Positions 18,901 through 28,861 of a DNA stretch of 64,000 nt are shown one piece after another (positions within the stretch are counted from its first letter, which is position 1; each line of letters opens with the position of its first letter). Below the pieces are notes generated by a model. The model ran no database searches. It saw nothing but the letters and a program-made list of their open reading frames with translations, and had not been told where the DNA came from. The stretch is from JAGQPD01 sp020426865 (GTDB taxonomy: Bacteria; Planctomycetota; Planctomycetia; Pirellulales; Pirellulaceae), in contig JAWKTN010000001.1 of the NCBI GenBank assembly GCA_041399065.1, positions 62,001 to 126,000 of the forward strand. Direction: 5' to 3'. The position numbers and the translations under genes are program-made.

Positions 18901-21900
18901 CAATGGTATCCGGCAGGGAACACGGGCAAACAATCTTGCCCTTACCCCTAACGCCTTCGGAGGCCAAGCCGATGTCGGTGAATTCACGCTAAGCGGCAGC
19001 TTCTTTCACGATGCATTCGGCACCGTGACGATCACGGCTACCGACGATGAGCAAGCGACGAGCTCGGTCGATATCGCTGTGTTGCTGGGAAATGTGCCGC
19101 CAGAGCTGACGGTTGCTTGGCCGGCTATTTCGGTTGTCGAAGGGACGCAGGCGGCCGTCAACGGGGGGACGTGGCAGCCAGGAAGTTCGACGTATGGCAC
19201 TCCTGTCGCGGACATTGGCGTTGTGCTCGACAACGGCGATGGAAGCTGGAGTTGGTCGCTTGACAATCCGGGCGATGAGCAGTCGCGGCGCACGGTGACG
19301 GTAACGGTGTCCGACGGGCAGGGGGCGGAATCGGTTGTGCAATTCGACGTGGAATTCACCAATGCGGACCCAGTCATTTCGATGGACAGCAGCGAGCCGA
19401 TCACCGTCCTGGAAGGCGACATGGCGACCCGCCTGATATCCGTGACGGATGTGTTGTTAGACAACGTCAGCGTCGTCGCGTCGATAGGAATCGTGACCAA
19501 GAACGCCGATGGCACGTGGACATGGACGTACGACGCCACGGACGATTTGCCGACAACAACCGTGACGATTACCGCTACTGACGAAGACGGCGGTGTCGCG
19601 AACGCTGAATTCGGATTGACCGTCGCGAACCGTCCACCGCTGATTGCGGCCGATTCGGCTTCGCTGACGGTCAACGAAGGGGATGGCGTGGTCACGATGA
19701 CGGGCACGTACGAAGATGTCGCGGCTGATGAGCTTGAACTGGTGCCATCTTTGGGGCAGGTCGTCGATCAGGGAGATGGGACCTGGCTGTGGAGCTACGA
19801 CGCGGTGGATGATGTGTCGGAGCTCGTGACGATTACGGTAGCGGATGATGACGATGGGACTGCGTTTGCGACGTTCGATTTTACCGCATTGAACGTGGCA
19901 CCATTGGTGACCGTCGGTTCGAACAATGTAATGGGTTACGAAGGAGTGATCGCGTCTGCCAGCGGCACTTGGTCCGACGTGCCGGGCGACCCGTTGCGAT
20001 TTACTCCGAGTATTGGAGAAGTCGTTGTTAACGGAAACGGGACGTGGGAATGGACGTACGCGGCCGCCGACGATCTGGCTCCGATGTTGGTGACGGTATC
20101 GGTGGTGGACAACGACGGCGGAGAGGTAGAGTTCGAATTTACGTTCAGCGCTCTGAACGTATCTCCGTCGTTCACGATCAGTTTGGATGAAGTGATTGTG
20201 CCTGAGGACGAACCGGCAGCGAATTTTGGCACCATCACGGATGTAGCTGGCGATACGATCACACTCTCCTCAAACTTGGGTGATGTTTCTCTTGACGGGT
20301 TCAACAATTGGACCTGGGACTTTGCCGACACGCACCAGCCGGTCGCGTTTGACTTGGGAAGCACTTCAAGCGGCGTTGCGGTCGGTGCCAACGCAATCGG
20401 CATGGCCTATATCCTGTACAGCGAAGAAGATATTGCCGGTCGATTTACTACGACACCGTCGCAGATGGATGTCACGTTCGAAAACGCGGAGCGAATGGTT
20501 GTCGTGCGCGAGGCAGCAGGCAGTTGGGAGTTCAACGATGGGGCTGACTGGATTCCGTTTGCGAAGAGGCCTACGGATCGATTGTTGGCCGAAGTCGATT
20601 TGGGTACGGGTACGGTAACGCTTCTGCAGGGAGCGAATACCGTCGTTGCTGGCATTCGCGTCGGTTACGGATTCGGCGACGTGTTGGTTTCGACGGGCAC
20701 GTTGAATTCGGGAGGCACGCTGCGGCAGTTTTCGGTGGCGGGAACGTTTTTTGAGTCAGACATCGCGACGGTCGTGTTGATTGCCAGCGACGAGGACGGT
20801 GGCAAGAGCGAAGCGGTGTTTGATGTGACGATTATTGCCGCCAACGACGACCCGGTCGCACTCCCGGACGAGCACGCGGTTGCGGAAGATGATGAGGCGG
20901 TCGAGATTCCTGTATTGTCGAACGATAGTGATATCGATCGCTTCGACGTGATTTCGATTGAGTCGGTGGACGTAACCGGTACGTTGGGGTTGGTGACGGT
21001 CGTCGATGGATTCGAACTGCGTTACGATCCGAGCGGACAATTTGAATGGCTGGCGGACGGTGAGCTGGCAACCGACACGTTCAGCTACACGATTTCGGAC
21101 GCTGCGGGATCGCAATCGGGGGCAACGGTGGTCGTGACGATCGTTGGCGCGAATGATGCGCCAATATCGGTCGTTGACAGCAATGTTGCTGAAGAAGACG
21201 GCGCCGCCGCTACCGGCAACGTCTTGAGCAACGACAGCGATGTGGACAACGGAGACGTGCTGGCTGTCGTGGCGCCCGGCACTTTCATCGGGCAATACGG
21301 CGAATGGACGCTTTCTGCCGACGGTAATTACAGTTATGTGGTAACGGACGAAGCGATTGATGACGACGATGTGGTGGCGGATACGTTTGACTTTGAAGTG
21401 ACCGATGGCGAGGTTGTCGTTGCGTCGCAGTTTGTCGTCGAGATCGTCGGTGCAAACGATGCACCTGTTGCCTTGGATGATGCGAACAATGCCAGCGACG
21501 ACGGCGTTGCCGTTGTAGGCAACGTACTGGCGAATGACGACGACGTTGATACGGGCGATGTCTTGAGCGTCGCCAATGTCGGTACGCAGTTGGGGACGTA
21601 CGGCACTTTAACGCTGAGCGCCGATGGGAGCTATTCCTATTTGGTGACCGACGAATCGCTGATGGCGACGGATGCGGTCGATGACGTGTTCGCGATCGAC
21701 GTGAGCGATGGAACCGATGTCGTGACTTCGACATTGACGATTCATATCACTGGCGTGAATAATGCACCTCAGGCGATGCTCGATAGCAACCATGCGGCGG
21801 ACGACGGCGTTACCGTTTTTGGCAACGTATTGGCAAACGACAGCGACCCGGACGGCGGCGATGTTCTTGTGATCGTAGCCTCCGGTACATTCATCGGGCA

Positions 21901-24900
21901 ATACGGCGAATGGACGCTTTCTGCTGACGGCAATTACAGCTATGTGGTAACGGACGAAGCGATTGATGACGGTGACGTGGTGGCGGATGCGTTTGACTTT
22001 GAAGTGACCGATGGCGAAATTGTCGTCTCATCGCAATTTGTCGTCGAGATCGACGGGGCAAACGATGCACCGGTAGTCTTGGAAGATGCAAACAATGCCA
22101 GCGACGACGGCGATGCCGTTGTAGGCAACGTACTGGCGAATGACGACGACGTTGATACGGGCGATGCCTTGAGCGTCGCCAATGTCGGTACGCACCTTGG
22201 GACGTACGGCACTTTAACGCTGAGCACCGATGGGAGTTATTCCTACTTGGTGACCGACGAATCGCTGATGGCGACGGATGCGGTCGATGACGTGTTCGCG
22301 ATCGACGTGAGCGATGGAACGGATGTCGTGACTTCGACATTGACGATTCATATCACTGGCGTGAATGATGACCCCCAGGCGATGCTGGATAGCAACCATG
22401 CGGCGGACGACGGCGTTACCGTTTTTGGCAACGTATTGACAAATGACAGCGACCCAGACGGCGGCGATGTACTCGCGATCGTAACCTCCGGTACATTCAT
22501 CGGGCAATACGGCGAATGGACATTGGGAGGCGACGGAAGTTACCAGTATATCGTGACTGATGAAACGCTTGGATTCGGCGACGCGGTGACTGAGACGTTT
22601 TATTTTGAAGTGACCGATGGTGAAGCTGTCGTCTCGTCGCAACTTGAAATTGATATCTTAGGGGCCAATGATGTACCAACGATCAATAGTCCTTTGCCCG
22701 ATCGACTCGTAGACGAGGATAGCACCTTTTCGTTCTCCGTCCCTATGAGTACGTTTACCGACATCGATACGGGCGACGTTCTTGCGATATCCGCGGAGCA
22801 GGGGAATGGAAGTCCTTTGCCGAGTTGGCTAGCCTTTGACGCACCTTATGGGTTTGTCGGGACGCCAACAAACGACGCGGTTGGGACGTGGTCGATTGCT
22901 GTCACGGCAACGGACATCGGCGGACAATACGTCATCGACGTTTTCAATCTTACAGTGATTAACCGAAACGACGCACCGGTTGTCAGTATGCCCATCGACG
23001 ATCTTGTGGTCAACGAAGACGAACCGTTATTGTTAGTCTTGCCGGAAAGTACCTTTAGCGATGTGGATATTGGTGACACGTTGAATTTGACGGCCTCGCT
23101 ATCGGACGGGGCGCCACTTCCGAACTGGCTGACATTCGGCACCGAATTCGACGAATTTGTTGGGACGCCTTCCAATGATGACGTTGGAACTTATTTGGTT
23201 CGTGTGACGGCTACCGATATGTTCGGTCCAGCGTCGGTGTCGGACGTCTTTTCGATTACGGTGCGGAATATCAATGATGCTCCGACGATTACCAATCCCG
23301 TTGGCGACCAGAACACGAATGAAGATGAATTCTTCAGGCTTGAATTACCAAGCAACGAGTTTTCCGATGTCGATGCCGGCGACGCGTTATCGCTGCTTGC
23401 ATCGCTCGTAGGCGGCGATCCATTGCCGGGATGGTTGACATTCGACGGCATCGGTTCGTTCGAGGGGACACCATCCCACGTTGATGTGGGAACATTGTCG
23501 ATCTCTGTCACGGCTATGGACACCGGCGGACTGTCGGTGTCAGACGAGTTTGACATTGTAGTGAATGCGGCTAACGTCGTACCTTACGCAAACGACGATT
23601 TCGTCACCACAAACGAAGACACCGCTGTGCTGTTCAATGTTGTCGATGGGTCCGTGGGCGTGGGTAGTGTAGCTGACATGGACGCCGACGGAACCATCGA
23701 GGTTGAATCTCTTGACGTCGTTCAAACAGCGGGTCACGGTCAGTTGGTCAACAACTTCGACGGCACGCTGACGTATTTACCGGACGCCAATTGGCATGGG
23801 ATGGATCAGTTCACGTATCGCATTGCCGACAACCATGGTGATTGGAGTAACGTCGCGGTGGTGGAGATCGAAGTCCGTTCGGACAACGATGTTGGTTCGT
23901 TCACGGGCGACTTGGTCGCAACCATTGACGAAGACACGTCTGCCAGCGGCACAATCACGTTGGTTGACCCAATTGATGGGGCCACATCGCCGCAATTTGT
24001 ACTGTTTCAGATGCCGGCAAGTGGCGTAGCCACTGTGACAAGCGATGGTGATTGGACCTACATTCCGGATCACGACTTTTACGGTAACGACACATTTGTG
24101 ATCAGTGCCCACGATGACGACGGCAACTTGGAGTTTGCTTTGGTATCCATGGTGGTCAACTCAGTCGCGGACGTTGTGGGGCGACACATCTTCTACAACA
24201 ATTCATATTTCGACGGGAATTCACCGCAGGCCGATGAACGCGACGACGGCGCGATTGCGCCTGATAAAACTGCACTGTTGCCAGGCGAAACAGGCAGCTT
24301 CGCGAACTATACCAGTTACAGCCGCGGCATCAACGGCATAATGATAGATATCGAAGGACTTGCAGCAATTCCGACTCTTGAAAACCTCGACGAATTCTTT
24401 GCGTTCCGCGTCGGCAATGATAACAACTTCTCGGATCCTGGCTGGTCAACGGCTCCAACCCCCGCAGACGTGACCTCTCGACCGCTGGACGGGACGAATG
24501 GCGTTGAGCGTATTACCATTATTTGGAACGATTTGGCGATTGGCAACATGTGGCTCGAGGTGAAGGTTCTAGCAGATCGCGAGTCAACAAGATTGACTCG
24601 TGACGATTTGCACTATTGGGGCAATGCGGTTGGGGAAAGTGGAAACGACGAATACAGCACCGCAGTCAGCGGCGCCGACCAGATTCTTGCCAGAGATAAT
24701 TTCACCACGTTTCAACATCCGGTTGATCTTGTCAACCGTTATGATTTTAATCGTGACCGGTTCATAACTGGTGCCGACCAAATCGTTGCCAGAGATAATT
24801 TCACTACATTTGCACGTACGTTGGTGTTTCTCAGTCCCGGTCCTAACGACGGAGTGCCTCCTATGCTGCATGCTGCATCGCTCAGTCCGCCAATCACCGA

Positions 24901-25036
24901 TAATTTCGACGTCGATAGCCCAATGGCTACCCCGACTTTTGGTCAGGACGAGCTCGGTTTCGTCAAAGTAGATGTCGACATCGCGACGGCCGCTGAATTC
25001 GAAGATCCGAACGAACGGTTGCACCGTCTAAGATAA
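15961..25036 (+). pseudogene. Giant secreted multidomain adhesin-like protein, main body (gene split by IS)
   Basis: About 3,024 codons continuing the 14294 gene. Order by position: a TIM-barrel-like head (to ~16760) with VIDIEHWP, VIGIYGM and VILPSIYTFYPDY, reminiscent of hyaluronidase/GH-type folds; a galactose-binding-like stretch (~16780-17170); Calx-beta (~17195-17500); an Ig-like domain (~17820-18110); PKD (~18130-18410); several Ig-like units ending in W-T-W-T/S-Y-D (to ~20160); cadherin-like and five VCBS domains (~20840-22660); three dystroglycan-type cadherin domains (~22670-23570); Big_9-like units (to ~24160); a C-terminal domain; and dockerin-like Ca-binding repeats (YDFNRDRFITGADQIVARDN, ~24640-24830). 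It is a likely surface protein that binds glycans and calcium. Without its signal it cannot be exported normally unless the IS excises. An internal ATG start at 15947, inside the IS end, could give a cytoplasmic product. Confidence 0.85.
21160..22660 (+). repeat. 606-bp internal DNA repeats encoding VCBS domain pairs
   Basis: Near-identical blocks recur every 606 bp: TTCATCGGGCAATACGGCGA at about 21284, 21890 and 22496; TACGGCACTTTAACGCTGAG at about 21600 and 22206; and the GACGAATCGCTGATGGCGAC block at about 21651 and 22257. Each 606-bp unit encodes two VCBS domains (NDAP ... GNVLANDDDVD ... DGSYSYLVTDE). The nucleotide-level identity implies recent duplication or gene conversion. Confidence 0.85.
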
Positions 25037-25264
25037 ACTGGATACGGCGGGCCGGTATTGACTATCATGTAGTTATCGTGCCTTGTTCCAATTCGATTTC
25101 GGGGTCAATTGCGTTAGGAATTTGAGATTCTACGTTGCCACGATTCACTCGCATTCCGCCGCCATGTCGCCAAAACAGCCAACCCAAATCTCAATCACCG
25201 AACCCTAATTCTGAATTGTGACGATCCACTCGTCTCCCTGTGAGACTACCGGGAAAACCGACCA

Positions 25265-26248
25265 ATGTTGCCAAAATTACCCAAATGTCCGACGGCATAC
25301 CCAACGGGGCCGTCCTTCACATCGCTTCGACGAGTTGTGAGTCTTGCGATTGTTGCCTCCTTTGTTCCGTTGACCGGCACATCAGCCCAGCTAACGGCGA
25401 GCTCGCGGTTCAGTGCGATTGAGGTACAGAACACATTTCAGGCGTTGACGGACCCAGAGCCGACGGTGGAGAGTGATTCGCGGAGCACGGATGGTCTGGA
25501 GCTGTTTAACGAAATGCTGGTGCTTGGAGGGGCCGCGGCGTTGCAGAATTCCCAGGTTCTCGATCGAGGCTCGGTGTTTTTGCTGACGGCACAGGCGGAT
25601 CAGGCGCCCACGGAGTTCGGGTCGAGTTTTGCCAGTTCCAAGCATCGTGTGACGTTTTCGCTTGCTGTGCCGGCGCAGGGCACGCTTGTCGGCACCTCTG
25701 AATTGATGGAGCTAGGATTTAATCGAGCTCGTGCGGCGATCTCGCTTGTCGGACCAAACGTTGACTATTCCTATATGGCCGTCGGTGGCTCGGAGGCGTT
25801 TTCTTATACAAATCTGTTGCGGCCTGGTACGTATCAGCTGGACGTGGAAGTCACCGCCGGATCGAGCGTTATTGAATCGTCGCAAGCTGAAATTGAAGGT
25901 TCGTTCCTTATCGACAGGTTTTATCCAGCCGGGGACTATAACCTCAATGGCTCGGTCGATGCCGCGGACTATACCGTGTGGAAGGATGGCTTTGGCTCGA
26001 CCGCCGATTTGGATGCCGATGGCAATGGTGATGGCACCGTGGATGCCGCGGACTATACCGTGTGGAAAGATCATTTTGGTGAGTCGGTGGCTGACGCTGC
26101 TGTGCATGTGGTACCGGAGCCGGGATGGATGGGATGGCTGCTGTTGGCGGTGCCGTTATTGTGTCGGCCCTTCGGGCCTGGCGGGATCCAGCTGCCGCGA
26201 CCGGTGGCTGCGCCACCGGCTAGGGTTGTAGAGGGGCTTCGCCCCTGA
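25265..26248 (+). CDS. Secreted dockerin-like, PEP-CTERM-type protein with repeat-derived tail
   Basis: A 327-residue exported protein. A signal peptide is visible (RRVVSLAIVASFVPLTGTSA, ending near residue 42). The middle is an all-beta-looking domain of unknown function. Two Ca-binding dockerin-like units follow: GDYNLNGSVDAADYTVWKDG and ADGNGDGTVDAADYTVWKDH. Then comes a PEP-CTERM sorting signal: VVPEPGWMGWLLLAVPLLCR. The frame then runs on for about 29 residues (PFGPGGIQLP ... ARVVEGLRP) that are pure REP-hairpin sequence; the stop TGA is part of the repeat. The original stop was presumably lost on repeat insertion. It probably sits at the cell surface or in extracellular matrix. Confidence 0.8.
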   Translation: MLPKLPKCPTAYPTGPSFTSLRRVVSLAIVASFVPLTGTSAQLTASSRFSAIEVQNTFQALTDPEPTVESDSRSTDGLELFNEMLVLGGAAALQNSQVLDRGSVFLLTAQADQAPTEFGSSFASSKHRVTFSLAVPAQGTLVGTSELMELGFNRARAAISLVGPNVDYSYMAVGGSEAFSYTNLLRPGTYQLDVEVTAGSSVIESSQAEIEGSFLIDRFYPAGDYNLNGSVDAADYTVWKDGFGSTADLDADGNGDGTVDAADYTVWKDHFGESVADAAVHVVPEPGWMGWLLLAVPLLCRPFGPGGIQLPRPVAAPPARVVEGLRP

Positions 26249-26445
26249 GGGACCGCTGCAGGCGGTGGCTGCGTCGGCGGCAGGAGTTGTCGAGGGGCTT
26301 CGCCCCTGGCGCTTGATGGCCCGGAGGGCCTTAACAACCCTAGCCGGCGGCGAAGCCGCCGGTCGGGGCCCCGTGCGTAAGCCAGCCGCGACCGGGGGCT
26401 GTGCCCCCGGCTAGGGTTGTAGAGGGGCTTCGCCCCGGAAGAGCT
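26159..26445. repeat. REP-like hairpin cluster upstream of the Y1 transposase
   Basis: Closely packed palindromes with three-base loops: GGCCCTTCGGGCC, CCGGTGGCTGCGCCACCGG, AGGGGCTTCGCCCCT (three times), GGCCCGGAGGGCC, CCGGCGGCGAAGCCGCCGG and CCGGGGGCTGTGCCCCCGG. The first ~90 bp are translated as the tail of the preceding PEP-CTERM gene. Confidence 0.9.
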
Positions 26446-26549
26446 GACGCCGCCCGCTTGTCACACCGGTTGACTCCATTACAATGGCAGCACTATTGCA
26501 TAGCACCAGCCATGCGGGCTATCTGCCTGCCACAAATCAGGAGCCACGG

Positions 26550-26999
26550 ATGAGCACGCATCAGCAGCTTCTCTACCATATCGTGTACAGCACAAAGTAT
26601 CGCAATCGCTGGCTAACAGATGGCTTTCGCGAGAAGGTATTTGCTTATAAGGCTGGCATCTGCACGCAACTGGGCGGATTCTCGTTGATCGTCGGAGGCT
26701 ATTACGATCACGTACATCTGCTCGTCCGCATCCCGGCGAAGATGTCGGTGTCGGAGTTCGTCGGTAAATTGAAATCGGGCACTAGCAAACACGTCAATGA
26801 GACGAGTGGGTTGATCCGCAAATTTGGCTGGCAAGACGGATATGGGGCATTTTCAGTTAGTGTCTCAAATAAAGATCAGGTATACAAATATATTGAAAGC
26901 CAAATGGAACATCACCGAGTGCAATCGTTCGAGGACGAATACCTGCAGCTATTGGCAAAACATGAGGTGGAATACGACCCGAAGTATGTGTTCGATTGA
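26550..26999 (+). CDS. IS200-like / REP-associated Y1 tyrosine transposase
   Basis: A 149-residue HUH-superfamily single-strand DNA transposase. AGGAG at 26539-26543 sets the start at 26550; an ATG 66 bases upstream is in frame but less likely. Visible motifs: LLYHIVYSTKYRNRW at the N-terminus, YYDHVHLLVRIP (the HUH His-x-His), the helix with WQDGYGAFSVS, and the nucleophile Tyr in VYKYIESQMEHH. The coding frame is intact. It has no IS200 partner gene (TnpB) and is immediately flanked on both sides by dense REP-like hairpins, the organisation of a REPtron. It probably mobilises or mobilised those hairpins. Confidence 0.85.
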   Translation: MSTHQQLLYHIVYSTKYRNRWLTDGFREKVFAYKAGICTQLGGFSLIVGGYYDHVHLLVRIPAKMSVSEFVGKLKSGTSKHVNETSGLIRKFGWQDGYGAFSVSVSNKDQVYKYIESQMEHHRVQSFEDEYLQLLAKHEVEYDPKYVFD

Positions 27000-27002
27000 T
27001 CG

Positions 27003-28718
27003 CTCTGTGGCCCGGAGGGCCTGTACAACCCTAGCCGGCGGCGAAGCCGCCGGATGAGGCTTTTCGCGCAGGGCCAGAATTGTGTCGGCGCTTCGGGCCT
27101 GGTGTGTTCCGCTGCCGCAACCGGTGGCTGCGCCACCGGCAGGGGCTGTGTCGGGGCTTCGCCCCTGAGGGACCGCTGCAACGAGTGCCTGCGCCATTGG
27201 CAAGGGTTGTAGAGGGGCTTCGCCCCTGAGGGACCGCTGCAGCGGGTGGCTGCGTCGGCGGGTAAGCTCTTGTTAGACTTCGACCCTAGCGCTTGATGGC
27301 CCGAAGGGCCTTGACAACCCTAGCCGGCGGCGAAGCCGCCGGATGTGGCCCCGCGAGTAAGCCAGGGCCGAAGGCCCGATACAACTGATGCGAGTGATGG
27401 TGTCGGCGGATATCGAATTTCCACGCAGGGCCAGAATTGTGTCGGCCCTTCGGGCCTGGCGGGTTCTGCTGCCGCAACCGGTGGCTGCGCCACCGGCAGG
27501 GGCTGTGTCGGGGCTTCGCCCCTGAGGGACCGCTGCAACGAGTGCCTGCGCCATTGGCAAGGGTTGTAGAGGGGCTTCGCCCCTGAGGGACCGCTGCAGC
27601 GGATGGCTGCGTCGGCGGGTAAGCTCTTGTTAGACTTCGACCCTGGCGCTTGATGGCCCGAAGGGCCTTGACAACCCTAGCCGGCGGCGAAGCCGCCGGA
27701 TGTGGCCCCGCGAGTAAGCCAGGGCCGAAGGCCCGATACAACTGATGCGAGTGATGGTGTCGGCGGATATCGAATTTCCACGCAGTGCCAGAATTGTGTC
27801 GGCCCTTCGGGCCTGGCGGGTTCTGCTGCCGCAACCGGTGGCTGCGCCACCGGCAGGGGCTGTGTCGGGGCTTCGCCCCTGAGGGACCGCTGCAACGAGT
27901 GCCTGCGCCATTGGCAAAGGTTGTAGAGGGGCTTCGCTCCTGAGGGACCACTGCAGGCGGTGGCTGCGTCGGCGGCTAAGATCTTGTTAGGCTTCGCCCC
28001 TGAGGCATGATGGCCCGAAGGGCCTTGACAACCCTAGCCGGCGGCGAAGCCGCCGGATGTGGCCCCGCGAGTAAGCCAGGGCCGAAGGCCCGATACAACT
28101 GATGCGAGTGATGGTGTCGGCGGATATCGAATTTCCACGCAGGGCCAGAATTGTGTCGGCCCTTCGGGCCTGGCGGGTTCTGCTGCCGCAACCGGTGGCT
28201 GCGCCACCGGCAGGGGCTGTGTCGGGGCTTCGCCCCTGAGGGACCGCTGCAACGAGTGCCTGCGCCATTGGCAAGGGTTGTAGAGGGGCTTCGCCCCTGA
28301 GGGACCGCTGCAGCGGGTGGCTGCGTCGGCGGGTAAGCTCTTGTTAGACTTCGACCCTGGCGCTTGATGGCCCGAAGGGCCTTGACAACCCTAGCCGGCG
28401 GCGAAGCCGCCGGATGTGGCCCCGCGAGTAAGCCAGGGCCGAAGGCCCGATACAACTGATGCGAGTGATGGTGTCGGCGGATATCGAATTTCCACGCAGG
28501 GCCAGAATTGTGTCGGCCCTTCGGGCCTGGCGGGTTCTGCTGCCGCAACCGGTGGCTGCGCCACCGGCAGGGGCTGTGTCGGGGCCTCGCCCCTGAGGGA
28601 CCGCTGCAGCGAGTGCCTGCGCCATTGGCAAGGGTTGTAGAGGGGCTTCGCCCCTGAGGGACCGCTGCAGGGGGTGGCTGCGTCGGCGGCTAAGATCTTG
28701 TTAGGCTTCGCCCCTGAG
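27003..28718. repeat. Tandem array of REP-like hairpins, 357-bp period
   Basis: Four nearly identical 357-bp units (starting at about 27291, 27648, 28005 and 28362) preceded by one shorter unit (27003-27290) that lacks the middle segment. Each unit contains in order GGCCCGAAGGGCC, CCGGCGGCGAAGCCGCCGG, GGGCCGAAGGCCC, GGCCCTTCGGGCC, CCGGTGGCTGCGCCACCGG and two AGGGGCTTCGCCCCT hairpins. Long open frames on both strands of this array repeat with the same period and are not genes. Confidence 0.92.
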
Positions 28719-28861
28719 GCATGATGGCCAGGAGGGCCTTGAAAACGACGGCCGCTGGGCACGGCAGCGGGCGTGGTGGTAGACAGCGGTGCGAAGTGTT
28801 AGGCTTATATGTCCACGGTTCCTGCTCAGTTGTCGGTCCTACCTGAAGGTACGTTGCTCCT

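Noticed and set aside
26912..28762. Overlapping open frames on both strands (up to ~220 codons)
   Set aside because: All are translations of the 357-bp REP units and recur with that period.
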